64,000 nt of DNA from Loxodes magnus (Eukaryota; Ciliophora; Karyorelictea; Loxodida; Loxodidae), in the NCBI GenBank assembly GCA_946699065.1, contig CAMPDV010000064.1, positions 62,001 through 126,000 of the forward strand. The letters run 5' to 3'. The translations under genes and the position numbers were made by a program. Below, in pieces: positions 50,615-63,508 of this stretch (positions are counted from its first letter, which is position 1; every line of letters begins with the position of its first letter). A model generated the notes under the pieces. It was not told the DNA's origin and searched no databases. It saw only the letters and a program-made list of their open reading frames with translations.

Positions 50615-53600
50615 ATGGACATGTACTAAAATTCGCAAAATTTCTTTCTTAGCGACTCTTCTTTATCTAAAAATAAAGAAGCTGCTTTCTAAAACGATGA
50701 GCATAGGCAGATGCTCAACTACTTTTATGAAATAGACATGGAATCGCTGCAACTTAAATCCGTTGATAATATCATGAAATTACTAAGAAATTTGCTAAAG
50801 AGCTGCAGTTAATGCCAAATTAATAGATATCTTCGAATTCCACTAAGACAGCTTGGCAATTCTTTAAAACGGGGACATTAATTGAAGACTAATCTCAAAT
50901 ATAGGAAATATACTTATAGGTAAAAAGACTAGCTTGTTACTTCAACCTCTACGATGGTATCTAAAATATCCAATATACAGTAAGATACTTTAGATACTTA
51001 GGATATTTAAGATATTTCTTTAATTAAAAACTAAAATTAAATTTAAATACAAAATTAATAAGAGACTATAAAAATTCAACAATTCAATACACAAAATAAC
51101 ATAAAAAGTCAATAGCAGATTTCAATAGACATTTAAACTGATTACTAAGAGAAGTTTGATATTACATATTTAACTGATCTTGAGATTTAAAATGCGTAAC
51201 TTTAAGAAAAAATTGCAAAATTAAAATATAAAATTTAAAGCAAGATAGAAGAGGCAAATACTTTTGAAAATTAAAGGATAAATGAAAGCAAAAATCTTAA
51301 ATTTCGAATTTAAAAACTCATAACTAAAAATAATTCTCTGTAAGAAAAGCTAATACATATATATGAGTAACACAATAAAGAAACTTTAAACATTAAATCA
51401 CAATATAAAATACACTTAGAATAATACCAAAATTATTTATTTAAAGCTCAAAAGTAAATTAAGAAAATCTAGAATAAAAATTAAATCTTAAGGTTTGATA
51501 ATTAGTAGAAATAGTTAATGCTTTAGTCCAAATAATTTGTAAATAATGCTACAAATAAATAATAATCAATATAAACGAATACTGATCTTTCTTTAACTTA
51601 AATATAAGAATTGGAAACTTAGAGTTAACTTCTCACTTAGACTTAATAGCAAAGTATAGTAAAACAAGCTATGCTTAGTGAGGAGCTAATGAACATGACA
51701 CTATCATTTAAACTACAAGATGAGGCAATACTTGCTTCCAAGTAAGAAGCCCAAAATATTATAAACAACTTGGTTACTCAAATTTAATTCATTCAAGCTG
51801 AATTGAGTAAATGTAATTTGAGACATAATGAAGTATAATAACATCTTAGGGAGGTAGAAACTCTTAACTAAAATCTCAAAGGTGAAAATTTTCATTTATT
51901 AAGCAAAATAGATCAGATTGACTAAAAGGTACATTCACTCACAGTCAATTGCTAGTAACAACAGGCTTAGTGTTAATTATTACAAAATGAGAATTATTAA
52001 ATATCATAGGAACTGAGCTTTCAAAAAAATAAATATGCCAAATCAGTCAAAAGCATTTTTACATAAACAATCACTCCTCAGGCATAGAATGAATAAACAT
52101 AAATTGAAATTCAATTCAGCAACTAAATTTCTCAAGCAACTATATCGACTTTAGATTTAACTACTGGTACAGACTTATTATTCTTAGATCAATCTACCTA
52201 GTGCGACTTCGTTGAATTGAAGTATACAAAGTTGTAGAATTTATATGATAAATTAAACAAATAATTTATCAATTAAGATATATAGAGTGTCTACTAAAGG
52301 CTTGTCTCGTGTTAATAAAAATAGTTTTGAGAAAAGGAAACATAAACCTGTTTAAAAATTAATAGCAAAGATGCTTGAACATGAACAAAAAAAGGGAAAT
52401 TAATAAGCAATTATAGTTAGACAAGAATCATGGAATTAAAGAATTAGGTTATTTAGACTTAAAATTCTATCAATGCTAAGGATGAAGGAACAATAACAGT
52501 AGTTACCAATCATTAGCTAGTTGCTTCTTAACAAGAACTATAAATCACAAAATAGAATAATGGAAAACTGTAAGAGTAATATAATGAATTAAACGGATTA
52601 TATGTTTAACTCATGCAGGATTATGAGCATCAAGTAGAATTGAAGCTAAATGTCTATGCATAAATTTCAGAAATATAGAGAAAATAATAAGATGTTAAAA
52701 CTCAATCTTACTTGAAAGAAATAAAATGAAACGCTTCAACATAAACATTTTTAAGTGATTAAATTTAAGAAGATTAGCAGATTGAAATTTTAGAAAATTC
52801 AAATATCTAGACATCATATGTGATGAATTGGGATAGCCAAACAAAATTTGGAAAGAGAAGTTGAAGAGATGCCAAATTTAACCAAGACACTTTAAACTTA
52901 AAATAGTCAAAATTTGGGTTTAATGAAATAAATATTGAAGAGATTTTAAATAAATACGAATTTAAAGACGCCTAACTAATTCAATTTATAAGGTCCAATA
53001 AATGATGAAATTAGAATCTTTTCACTTTAGTAGGCAATAGATTTATAACTTTATCTTGCAAACTAAACCATGCTACGTGTGATGGAAATGAAATAGATAT
53101 AAAAATCGATAATAAATTGAGTGAAAAGTACGATTCATTGACATTATTCATTATAATAAGTTACAGGTAATATATCAAAAATTGCCCCAAATTGCTTAAC
53201 ATATAAATTCATCAAAATGAGAAGATTCTCTGTATTTATGAGCCAGGAATAAAAGGAGGAGTTTTGACTTCATCATAAGAAATTCATCGATTTATAAAAA
53301 ACGGAAATTATATAGTTAAAACGCTGCTATAAACTGATTTTAGAATTAACTATATTGTCCTTTAAAAATAACTAAGACTCAAAGGAGGTGTAGAGAACAA
53401 TGTAGAATAACCGTATTAATGCAAACAAGAATTTGAGAATTAAGAAATAAAGATGCCTATCGATAAGCAAAGAGAGATAGGCATAATAAAGCTTGGACAT
53501 ATTAACATAAATGGAATTGGAAGCAAGCAATTAAACGTGGAAGAATTTATACGAAATAATGACTTAGACATTTTCTCAATTAATGAAACGTGATAAAAAT

Positions 53601-56600
53601 AAGACTATCCTCCAATACTTATTAATGGATATAGGACCTATTTCAAGAACTCAGGAAAAGGAGGAGGAGTTTGCTTAATTGTTAGAGATTAACTTAATAG
53701 CACGGAATAGAATAGCATATAACAATTAGCTCAAGAGAGGTTCGTTACAATCAAACTAGATAATATATTCATAACATCTTGTTACATGCCAGATAACAGC
53801 AAGAGTGAAAATATAAAAGACGAAGCATATGAATATATAAATGTATTCCTTAATTCTTTTCCTGACAACTCACATATATTATTAGGAGATTTTAACGCAC
53901 TACTATAAGGCTTTGGGGATAACCCTATTAACAACTATGACAATACAAATAGATTCTAAGAATTCATTCTCTAAAACGATTTAGAAATAATAAACGATGC
54001 AAATATGAACACATGTTTACATAAAGGGAATAAAAATATGTATTGCAACGATTATATTGTCATCAGTAATCACTTGAATATGAATTAATTTAGAAATTTT
54101 CAGGTTCATAATTATAGCTTATTTTCAGATCATATTCCATTCACAGTTGAATTTGTATACCATACTCATCTTCAAACTGAAAAAATAAAAGTGAGAAAGT
54201 ACAAAATAAGTAGACTGTAGGATCCTATTGATAGATTTATCTATTAGAATTCATTCAAAGATTAAGCAGAAGTATTCTTCCTAATTGATAGAGATAACTT
54301 AGAAGATTAATACACTTATATTAGAGACTGCATTTAGAACAATGCAGATTAAGTTTTAGGCTCATTTATCCCAGACCCGAAGTATAATAGACTTCCTAAG
54401 GACCTCACATAAAAATATATCGAAGCAAAGAGAGCAAATTAATTGTACAAAGAAACTTTAGCATATATAGGGAGGAATAACTAAGAAATCATTGATCTTC
54501 ACTAAAGAGCGAACACATTATGAAAAAGCTTTTAGCATCATTTATGAAAATTTAAAAAACAAAAGGCCAAAAACAGATTCCTACTCCTCAATGAAACCAC
54601 AAAAGATATGTTTTCTTAAGCAAAGAAAATACTTAACCCTAGACAAAGAAATTTGATGAACTTTAATAAGGAATTGAAGGACTAATTTGTAGAAGCATGG
54701 GAAAATTAGGTATTTAGCAAGCATTCGAATTTAACTAACCAATAGATTGAACTAAGTAACTAGAAAATAGATGCAATTTATGAAAATAACATAGAAATTC
54801 AAAATTAACCCTTTTCTTACTTATAAAATTTCGATCCTTTTACAATAGAAGAGATTATCTAACTTATAAGTCTAATTCCTAATGGTAAAGCAGCAGGGCC
54901 AGATGGAATAAAAGGAGAACTGCTAAAATATGCAGGATATTATCTAGCGTTGATGCTTCATTCTTTTATAAATAACATGCTTAGAATTGGAAGGATTCCT
55001 GAAGAGCTTAATACTTCTATCATAATCCCCATTTTCAAAAAAGGAAGTAAAGACGATTGAAAAAACTGACGCCCTATTTCCCTTATCAATACTATTTTGA
55101 AATTATATGATAAGGCCCTTACGAAGAGACTCTACTAAATAATTTATGAAAGACAGTTAATCCACTCAAGCTAAATGGGGTTTATGAAGAACAAATAAAC
55201 CACCTAATAAATATGAGTGATCCAATAAATCATAGATCTTTATCGAAAACAAGCGAAAGGAAAAACTAAACTGATTGCAACTTTAATTGACGTAGAGAAA
55301 ATGTTTGATTCTATTGAAAGAAGAATTCTTTTTAAATAACTAAGAAGAGTCAAATTACCACTAGGTCTCATCTTGGCTTTAGAATCATTTTATAATAACT
55401 TAACTACTTCCTTTATTATAGACGGAACAAATTCTAAGAAATTGAAATTTAGCAATGGAGTGATGTAAGGAAGTTCGCATGGACCTGTGCTTGCATTATT
55501 ATACTATGACATTGTCATTAGACATATAGAAAACAAAGGAGAAATATTAGGATTCAGATGTGCTAATTTTAAGAATAGGTTCACTTGTAGAGGTTGAGCT
55601 GACGATTTAATACTATTATCGAACTCATAAAAAAATATGTAGTCACTTATTAATGAAGCAAACTCCATTTTCAATTAGACATTTCTTAAAATAAATGTCT
55701 CCAAATGCGAAACGTTATAGTTTTTAAAAAAGAAAAGCAAAGAAACAAAACTAGACTTAAAAATAGGAGACCAAGCAATAATTTAGAAACAGCAAGTCAC
55801 ATATTTAGGGGTGATCCTTCACCAAAAGAAGAATCTAATTAACCATTGCAAATACGTTGCTGCAAACTATCTTTCAGCAATTAAAAAGGCAGTATTTGCA
55901 TTATCAAGATATAGAAACGTAACACCTTGAAATTTCAAAATGCTTTGTAGACTGTTCACGCTTCCTAAAGCAGAATACGGTGGGGACTTAATACCTTGGA
56001 CTGTGCAGTATGGAATAAATGGAATCTTGAACAGAATTGAAAAGAGCATGAGATTAATAGCCAGAAAAGCCTTCTAATCAGCAGGAAATACGTTTAATGA
56101 ATCATGCTTTGTAGACCTCAATTGGATGCCATTCAAACACATGATGGCTCTTAAGTATTTCAGGTTTTTCTTTAAGATTAGAAATGAAAGCTAAAATCAA
56201 CCTCAATCATCTATTGGAATATTGTTTGAGAATAATTATAAAGAGGGATATCAATATTATGATGAAGTTTAGAAACTGGCCTCATTTTATAAAATAGAAA
56301 TTGATAATAAAGAGCACAATAACAACTTAATTTAATTCAGTAAATATGTGTAGACATAAATATAAAAGACATATTTTGAATTAGCTCTTTCAAGATTCAG
56401 CAGAATGCCTACTGCATAAATATATACAGAACAATTTTAAAACCTAAGATAATTCCCCAAAATAACATACACGAAATTAAACAAAAAATATTTGAAAGAA
56501 ATAATTTGTATCTATAAGATTAGAAGCCAGTCTTACGCATTTCGAAAGACTCTGAAAGATCGAAATTATATTATTGAAAACCCTTTTTGTATATGCGGAG

Positions 56601-57133
56601 AATATGACACTCTCCAACATGTAATGGAATGTATATATTACATTGATATAAGAGAATGATTGGTCTCCAAAATTGGTTAATGTGATATTTTGAAACTAAT
56701 AAGTTACGATTAACTATATATAAACTTTTTTCCTAAGAAAAAAATAGAAATGGTGGATGAATAAATAAAAATATTCATTCAAATGTTTATTAAAAGGAGG
56801 CGAGAAATTCTATAACAAGAGAAAGAAGAAGAGCAATACGAGAAATAATAAAAAGAAGCAAATCTAAGAATAGAAAATTTTAATGAAGAGAATGAAGAAT
56901 AATAAAAACAAGAAAACAAAGAATAAGATGTCCAACAAAATTAGATGTAAAATGATGAGGAAGAAGAAGATTGGAACGAAGAGGAAAACGATAGCGAAGA
57001 TGAAGAAGAAGAAGATTGACAACAGAAAATAGAAAAAAATGAAAGTTAGCTTGAAAATGAACAAGAAAGGAAATACTTAGAAGAAAAAAAAAACCTAAAC
57101 TAGAAAATTAGTTCTGAAGAGCAATAAACTTGA
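50615..57133 (+). CDS. Intact LINE polyprotein: coiled coil, APE endonuclease, RT
   Basis: One unbroken frame of 2172 codons runs from ATG 50615 to TGA 57131-57133, with TAA/TAG as Gln and TGA as Trp. Residues about 100-700 are Gln-rich coiled coil, probably the ORF1 function fused in frame. The endonuclease follows: LGHIN (960), INETW (989-993, Trp is TGA), LGDFNA (1090), SDHIP (1170). The reverse transcriptase follows: NGKAAGPDG (1424), DDWKNWRPISL (both Trp TGA), DVEKMFDS (about 1560), and the catalytic box as WADD (1661-1664) instead of the usual F/Y-ADD. Near 1991 comes a CCHC-type FCICGEYDTLQHVMEC, then an acidic coiled tail. It would copy its RNA into nicked DNA in the nucleus. The undamaged frame suggests recent activity. 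A second TGA at 57193 is another possible stop. Confidence 0.92.
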
Positions 57134-57470
57134 TATACAATAACATTTAAAAACAATATAATACCTTCAATTGGAAGAACATATTCTGAAAATTGAAGGT
57201 ACCACAAATTTTTTTGTTAAATTTAAATTTAAATCTTCCACAGTACGAGCATTCCCTTGTAAATTTGTCTTCTATAGGGCCGGGATAAGAATGCTATCCT
57301 AAGAGACCTTAGTATCTGAAATATTTCGTCATTAATGCTACTTGACGCCTCTTCGATCTTGTCTTCTCTTCTCTTGGCTAGTTCTTCACCTATGAGATAC
57401 TTCCTGGTACCAGAGTTTAAGTTAGTTTCAGTTGGAGTATTGCTCCTCTCTATTTATTTATATTTAATAA
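57134..57470 (+). mobile_element. 3' UTR and tail of the intact LINE
   Basis: It contains AAATCTTCCACAGTA at 57229, the same bases that lie 30 bp before the LINE start codon (50589). A GC-richer stretch follows and ends GGAGTATTGCTCCTCTC plus TATTTATTTATATTT, a shorter relative of the hairpin-plus-TTTA end on the other elements. Either this is the LINE's own 3' UTR, or a short element whose head copies the LINE 5' UTR is attached here. Confidence 0.6.
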
Positions 57471-57720
57471 TAAAATATCTTTATTTATTCCATTACTAAA
57501 TATTATTAGTACTTAGAATTTAATCCTAAGCAGCAATAAAGTAAAATATTTCCTTTTATCTATTTTTAATTTAATCTGATATTGCTAATAATTATAATTT
57601 ATCCAAATTTTATATTAAACTTAAACTTTCATCTTATAAACTCTCAATATTAACGATAATTATTTAATATTTAAGCATTCTGTTATGTGTTAAGTATAAA
57701 TTTATATATACTGCAAAAAG
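57471..57720 (-). pseudogene. F-box/LRR gene 8, internal fragment only
   Basis: About 250 bp match the middle LRR part of the family (compare 27310-27550 in gene 3: order AATCTCTTTATT, TTAGTACCTTTAAATTTAAG, AGCAGTAGTCTAGTAAAA). Both ends are missing; the left end is the LINE tail, so the LINE probably inserted into or beside an already decayed copy. No matching remainder was seen left of the LINE. Confidence 0.55.
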
Positions 57721-57724
57721 AGGC

Positions 57725-58970
57725 ATAGTTATAGAATAATTAAATAGTAAAAAGCTTAAATATAATATATTAAATTGAATAAATACCTTATTAAAGAAAT
57801 TATTTCCCTTTATAAACTAAGAACTTACTCTTATAGATTCTAATATTAATTAAGATAGCATTTCATTTATACCTAAACAAAGTGTTTCTTGTCTATGTGA
57901 CTAAGGATTAATAATTAGAGAATATCTTTAATAGCCTTTAATATAAATTTTCATTTTAGGAATCACCCAATATTAATTACTTATAGGAAAGAATGTTGAA
58001 AATAATTTTAGACTAATTTAATTAGAATTTCTAAGAATCTAACTTACTAAAGTATATAAATTAGTCAAAATCTTATATAAGGAATTATTTAATAGAAGAT
58101 AAGAAATGCTTTAGTTGAAAAACGAAGCATAAATAAATTCCTCAAACAGAAAAGAAATCTTAATTTAAACATAATTTACATATACACAAAGCGTAAATAT
58201 GTAATTATGTTCTAGTCAAATAAGAAACTTTTATTATTATTATTAAATAACTACAAAAGCTTATTTTGTCTTATCTTAAAATAATTACATTTTTTTATAT
58301 TTATTTTAATAAATCTAAAAGCATCATTATTAGATAATTTAAAGTAAAGAGATATACAAATAAATTTGATTAAAATAATGCTTAATAATGTATAAATATA
58401 TAAATTAACTAGGGTAATTAAAAATGTAATATAATCAAAAGTTTATAACTAAAATATATATATTTAGTAAATTAAAAACATTTATTTAAACTTTATTAAA
58501 TTAAACATAAAATACCATTAATTAATAAATTTATCTTATTACACTCTAAATTAATTTAATTAGAGTAAATTTTTAATTTTACAAATGAATTAAATAATGT
58601 CATGTAGTTATCTAGGCTTATAATATAATTCTTTCTTACAATATAAAGCTATTAACTGTAAACAGTAATTAGAAATTAAGCTTTTTAAAATATTTTTCCT
58701 GAATTAAACTAAACTTTACTAAATTAAATATTTTTATATTTCTGTTATAATTTTATTGCAAGCATTACTTATTTATTCCTATTATAGTTTTATTTTATTC
58801 AAATTCAATCAATAAAAGAATGTACAATAAGAATAAATCATATTAGAAATGTAAGCAAAAAATGGTTATAATTAAGCTTAAATGGAATGATACAATTAAC
58901 TATGTTATTTATTATATAGTATTTATTTAATTTGTGTATCTTTAAATAAGTTTACAGTTTTTTCCAAATA
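57725..58970. other. AT-rich spacer, nothing recognised
   Basis: Between the gene 8 fragment and gene 9. No motif, repeat of another element or convincing codon pattern was found. Confidence 0.4.
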
Positions 58971-58974
58971 TCAC

Positions 58975-60813
58975 TCATTCTTTCACTTTATTTTTCTTGC
59001 TTTAAGAAAAAATTAGCATTCTTGCAAATTTTTGACTAGTTTAAGTAGCTCATTATTCACTTATTTATGTTTCTCTAATATTTAATAATTGAAGATTTCT
59101 ATAGAAGGGATATTCCTAACCATTATAATCATAAATTGGAAAAGCTTCTTGAGTAATATTCTCAGCTAAACTTAGGTTTAAAGCTTTTAACTATCTGCAA
59201 TTAGTTATTATTTTTATTATATCTCTGTTGCTTATTTGTGATGCTTAAAAGTGTAATTCTTTTATTTTGCTTAATTTCACTAGTTCGCTTATTCAATCTT
59301 CATTATAAAATTTACAATATCCCAAGTCTAGATTTTCTAATAATTAGCAGCTATAATTCATAGATTGTAAAGTCTTATTCTTTAATTTTTTCATGCCTTA
59401 TAGAGATAATTTAGTTAGTTTACTACAATTATCAAATATATAGCATAAAGTTTTATTAGAAAGCTATGCAACATGATTAAGAGATATTGCTTCATAGTTT
59501 TATCCATAATCTCCAATCTACTTTAAAGAATTATTAGTAAGCCCATAAAATATAGTCAAACTAAGGGACTTTAAATTAGGACAGTTTTACATTATAACTA
59601 TCAAGTTGCTATCATGGAATTATTAGAAGTATCAAAGTTCTATATGTTATAGTTTATTATGCTACTTAGAAAAAAATTCTTATATTGTTTCTACTTTTAA
59701 GCTTTGTGGTTAGAAAACTGTTAAGTGACTTAGGTTAAAATTTGTTAGCTTTATTATAAACTAATCTAATGATTATTCTATTTAATAATATCTAATTTGC
59801 TTTATGTTTGGACATAAATCAATATACTTATCTAAATTATTATTAGAGTTAATCTATATTTCTTCTATTGAGCTTCCTTTTTATTCCAAGTAGTGTAATA
59901 AAATCTCTTGATTAAGTCCTTCACTAAATAGTTTTAGAACCTTTAAATTTAAGTTAAAGCAGTAGTCTAGTAAAAACTTTCCTGTTATCAAGTTTTTATT
60001 TTTACATGAGATTTGAATGAATTACAAATGAGTCAAATTTTATAAAAAACTTAAATTTTCTTCTTATAAAATATCGGATTATATTAATATTAATCTTTAG
60101 AGCTTATAACATTTTGATATATATTCTTAAAAAGTTCTATCTAAATTTGCTAATCCAGAAAAATTAATTTCTTATACTAATTAATATCCTTTTTCATTTA
60201 GATTTAACTTTAGTTGTAAGCATTTTCGTATTTCTTTATAATTTTTATCTGGCTAGTTTTCTCTATCTCAATCATTAGTACTAATAAATAAAATTTTAGT
60301 ATCTGATTGCAAAATTTATTTAAGGGTTCAGTTTATTTTATTTTTTACATAACTGTAATTACTTGAATATTTTTTGATTACCAACTTTTGAAATTAATAC
60401 TTAAACTTATTAAGAAATTGGCTGACTTATTATAATTTACTGATATCTCTTTTTCTAAGGAATTAGCAAATGTATTAAAGAATATAAGAATTAGAACATA
60501 AATTTGATTGACTTCTCTTTCTCAACTTACTACTTACTTAAAAAAAGTGTTCTTATTGAAAGTAATAATTCATTTCTTTTATTTGAAATGTTGTTTCTTA
60601 ATCTTTTTAATCTTCTTCAACTAATATTTTGTTCATTAAGCTGATTTTTTATATTTACTCTTATTTTAAATCTCTTTGAGTCTCAGTTTTTATTTAATTA
60701 ATTTAGAGAGGTTTATTAGATTCTTCTTATTATTGATCGGAAGAGGACTATTAGTTTGATTCGTGTAGTGTATAATTTTAGCTTCTATTCAATTAATCAC
60801 TCCTACTTTACAT
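58975..60813 (-). CDS. F-box/LRR protein 9
   Basis: A single 1839-bp frame from ATG 60813 (MQSRSDQLNRSQ) to TGA 58975-58977 (end NKVKE), the same length and stop column as genes 6 and 7. F-box-like SYILQYICQFL, then LRRs. It is more diverged from the others than they are from each other, so it is probably outside the recent conversion events. The role is inferred to be SCF substrate recognition. Confidence 0.78.
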
Positions 60814-60832
60814 TTTATTATAATTTATTACT

Positions 60833-60851
60833 TTCTCATACTATTTATACT
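60833..60851 (-). promoter_or_regulatory. TATA-like promoter block of F-box gene 9
   Basis: Minus-strand GTATAAATAGTATGAGAAAG, one base changed from the family form, upstream of ATG 60813. Confidence 0.55.
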
Positions 60852-61264
60852 TAATTTATGAAAACGGCTAACTTTTATAAATAACGTATTAGATTTAAAT
60901 AAGCAGTATCATATGCTTAATTAAATTTAAATTAGTCTTTTACTTTTGAATTTAAAATTAAAAGTTTTACTAAATGAAAATACATTAAAATAAATGGCTT
61001 AAGGCATGTGTAAAGGTTTTATTGAAGATTCTAGAGATAGCAAAAGTAGCATTTTAAAATCTCTTGGGATAACGAAAAACCTTCAGTAAGGTTGCATATA
61101 AGTAATCAGAAGAAAAACTTTGAAAATAGGCTAAGAATATCTTGCACCGAGAGATAAATTTTATTATATATAGTAAAATGGCTTCTAAGAAATAAAAGAA
61201 ACTTTGAACAAAACATTTAAACAGGAAAATTCTCTAAAAAATAAAAAAAGGCGAAATAATTACA

Positions 61265-62035
61265 ATGAGTGAAAGTGAGAAATATGATTGATATGACGAA
61301 CATTAACCACTTGGAAATCCAGAACTAAAAAAACTTCCGACACAAACTCAAATAGAAATATTATCTAAGTTATTAAAAGAGTTTATGTTTAAAAATAGAT
61401 ACCTCACTGATAAAGTAGAAAAATTAGAAAAACTAATAATGTCTTTACTTGAGAAACAATATTAATAATCATAAGAAATAGAAAATAAACTGGAATAAAG
61501 AATTCTTTAAATTTAATAATAAATTCAGGTAACGCCATTTTCGTTTTAACAGAATTAATCAGATCCTATGGAAATAGAAAATGAAGCCTCAAATTAAAAT
61601 AAACAGTAAACTTTTATTTAAAATAAGTAGTAAATTTAAATTAAATAAGTGTTACAGGAATAGCAGTTTAGAAGAATAATAAAATGCTACGTGTGCATAA
61701 ATAACATCAAAAAATATACTGTTACTAGCTAAGCGAAATTTAAAGAAAGAATAAATAAGATATTTTTAGAAAACTATTTAGGATATATCCAACATAAAGC
61801 AGAAAAATTTATAGAAAAAAATTCAATAATTCAAATCTTAATCCTTGGATAAATAATTAGTAACGCTGCATGCAAGACTAAAACTATTCAGAATATTAAA
61901 GGATGGTGCACTAATTAAGTGCTATAACGCCTAACTAAGCCTAGTAGGAATTTATGACTAACTAATGGAGATAAGCTGATAGAATAGGTTAGATGGCTGG
62001 CTACCAAGGCTTTAACAAAGCTTTTTAACTTTTAA
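61265..62035 (+). CDS. Gag-like coiled-coil protein with a partial zinc knuckle
   Basis: From ATG 61265 (MSESEKYDWYDEHQPLG, Trp as TGA) one frame of about 256 codons runs to TAA 62033. It has a coiled coil (about residues 35-75), a Gln-rich stretch, SDPMEIENEAS matching NDPMDVE of the gag-like ORF at 34.3 kb, and KCYVC where that protein has WCWYC. The His and last Cys of the knuckle are not visible, so binding may be lost. The long repeat copy 2 starts four bases after the TAA, so the true C-terminus may be cut. The stop choice is uncertain. Confidence 0.5.
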
Positions 62036-62089
62036 CTTTAACTTATTAATAAGATTTTCACTGCTTACCTTGATTTCTTTTTCAGTTTT

Positions 62090-63010
62090 ATTTAAAAAAT
62101 TAATAATCGCTACTATAACATAACAACTTAATTTATTTTAGTTTAGTTTAACGTTCTATTCTGCTTTCAGATGGAAATAATATAATTAAATCTTGATAAC
62201 TTTTTAATTAGATCTAAAATTCTATTTTTAGTGCTTTTTATCTTTTAAAAATAACAGAAAATTTTCCTTTATGTTCTTGGACTTTCTAATTAATTAAAAT
62301 GATTTAATATGTTTTTTCCATATTTTATATAGGAAATAAATATGTTTATAGAAACTCTCAACTCTATAATCTTGTTTTATTAACCTTTCACAATTTTTTA
62401 TTCTCTTGCATATCCATCTAATGTTTCCGCTTAGTGATGTAATTCTTTGCCATGTATTAATCTCCTTATTCTAGTATTTGAATTTTCTTTGAAGTAATTT
62501 TGATTGAAACATTATATCCTTAAATATATTTGCTAAGTTATCTTCGAATAGGGAAATTATGATTTATATGGTTTTAGTTATAGGTTTTGAGTTTAAGTAT
62601 ATCATTATTTATGAAATCTTACAATTCTTAGATAAAATAAAGGGTTTCATATGTCTGTATATGTAATAGGCATCAAAGTTCCAGAAAATATATATCTTTA
62701 AATGGGATAAATCTTTATTTAAATCATACTATAATTTATAAGAAATTGTTCTGAGTATAATTTGAGAATAATCTCTAATCATATGTTTATTTAGTTTCTT
62801 ATAAGTTTACATTGAAAATTAAATAGCTTAATTATCAACGTCTCTAAAATAAGGACAACCATTTGTCATTTTATTTATCCTACCTAATAATCTTATCTGA
62901 ATCCTTATTTAATATAATTTTTGCTTCTAATTAAACAATCTTTCTATCACTAACTTTCTAAGATTTATTTACAAATTTTAGGGCAGTTTTTCACTAATTT
63001 TTAAACAGTT
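62090..63010 (-). pseudogene. Dynein heavy chain tail-like fragment, copy 2
   Basis: Same ORF as at 18150-19070 with a few amino-acid changes (TWQRITSLSGNIRW here, TWKRISSLSGNIRW there). No AAA motor domain is nearby. The changes are not obviously limited to silent sites, so there is no sign of strong selection. Confidence 0.4.
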
Positions 63011-63508
63011 AAGGTGATTTTTCAAAAAAAGAATAATATATAGAATTAGGATATTTTTAAATTTCTAAAACTAAACATTATAAAGATAAAAGCATTTAAT
63101 GATAAGATTCTTTGTGTTTATTCTTATAATTTATGAATAATAACTAAAGTTAAAACTATTTTAAGAGATAATTCAATAATTATAAAACAGATTTAGGTTA
63201 AATAGCTTCTATTTTTAATTAATAATGTTCTTAATAGAAAAATATTAATAGCAAACAAATATTTAGAACTTAATGCTTTTAGATAGATTTAAATAATATG
63301 TCAGGATTTGTTGTGGCTACAAAAAAACAGGAGTTAACGACATCCTAGAGAGACTAGGACCAGAAAAAGGGAACCAAAAAGACCATCAAATCGAATCTCC
63401 CACTTCTTAAGAAAAGCCTAGGAAATAGGCTAAAAGTATTATGCACTCGGAAGACTCCAATCTCACCTAGATTAGTAAATAAGCTATGATTAGCTGATAA
63501 AAATGGAG

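Noticed and set aside
56864-57064. Minus-strand hydrophobic ORF of 66 codons
   Set aside because: It is the antisense shadow of the acidic Glu/Gln-rich tail of the intact LINE protein.
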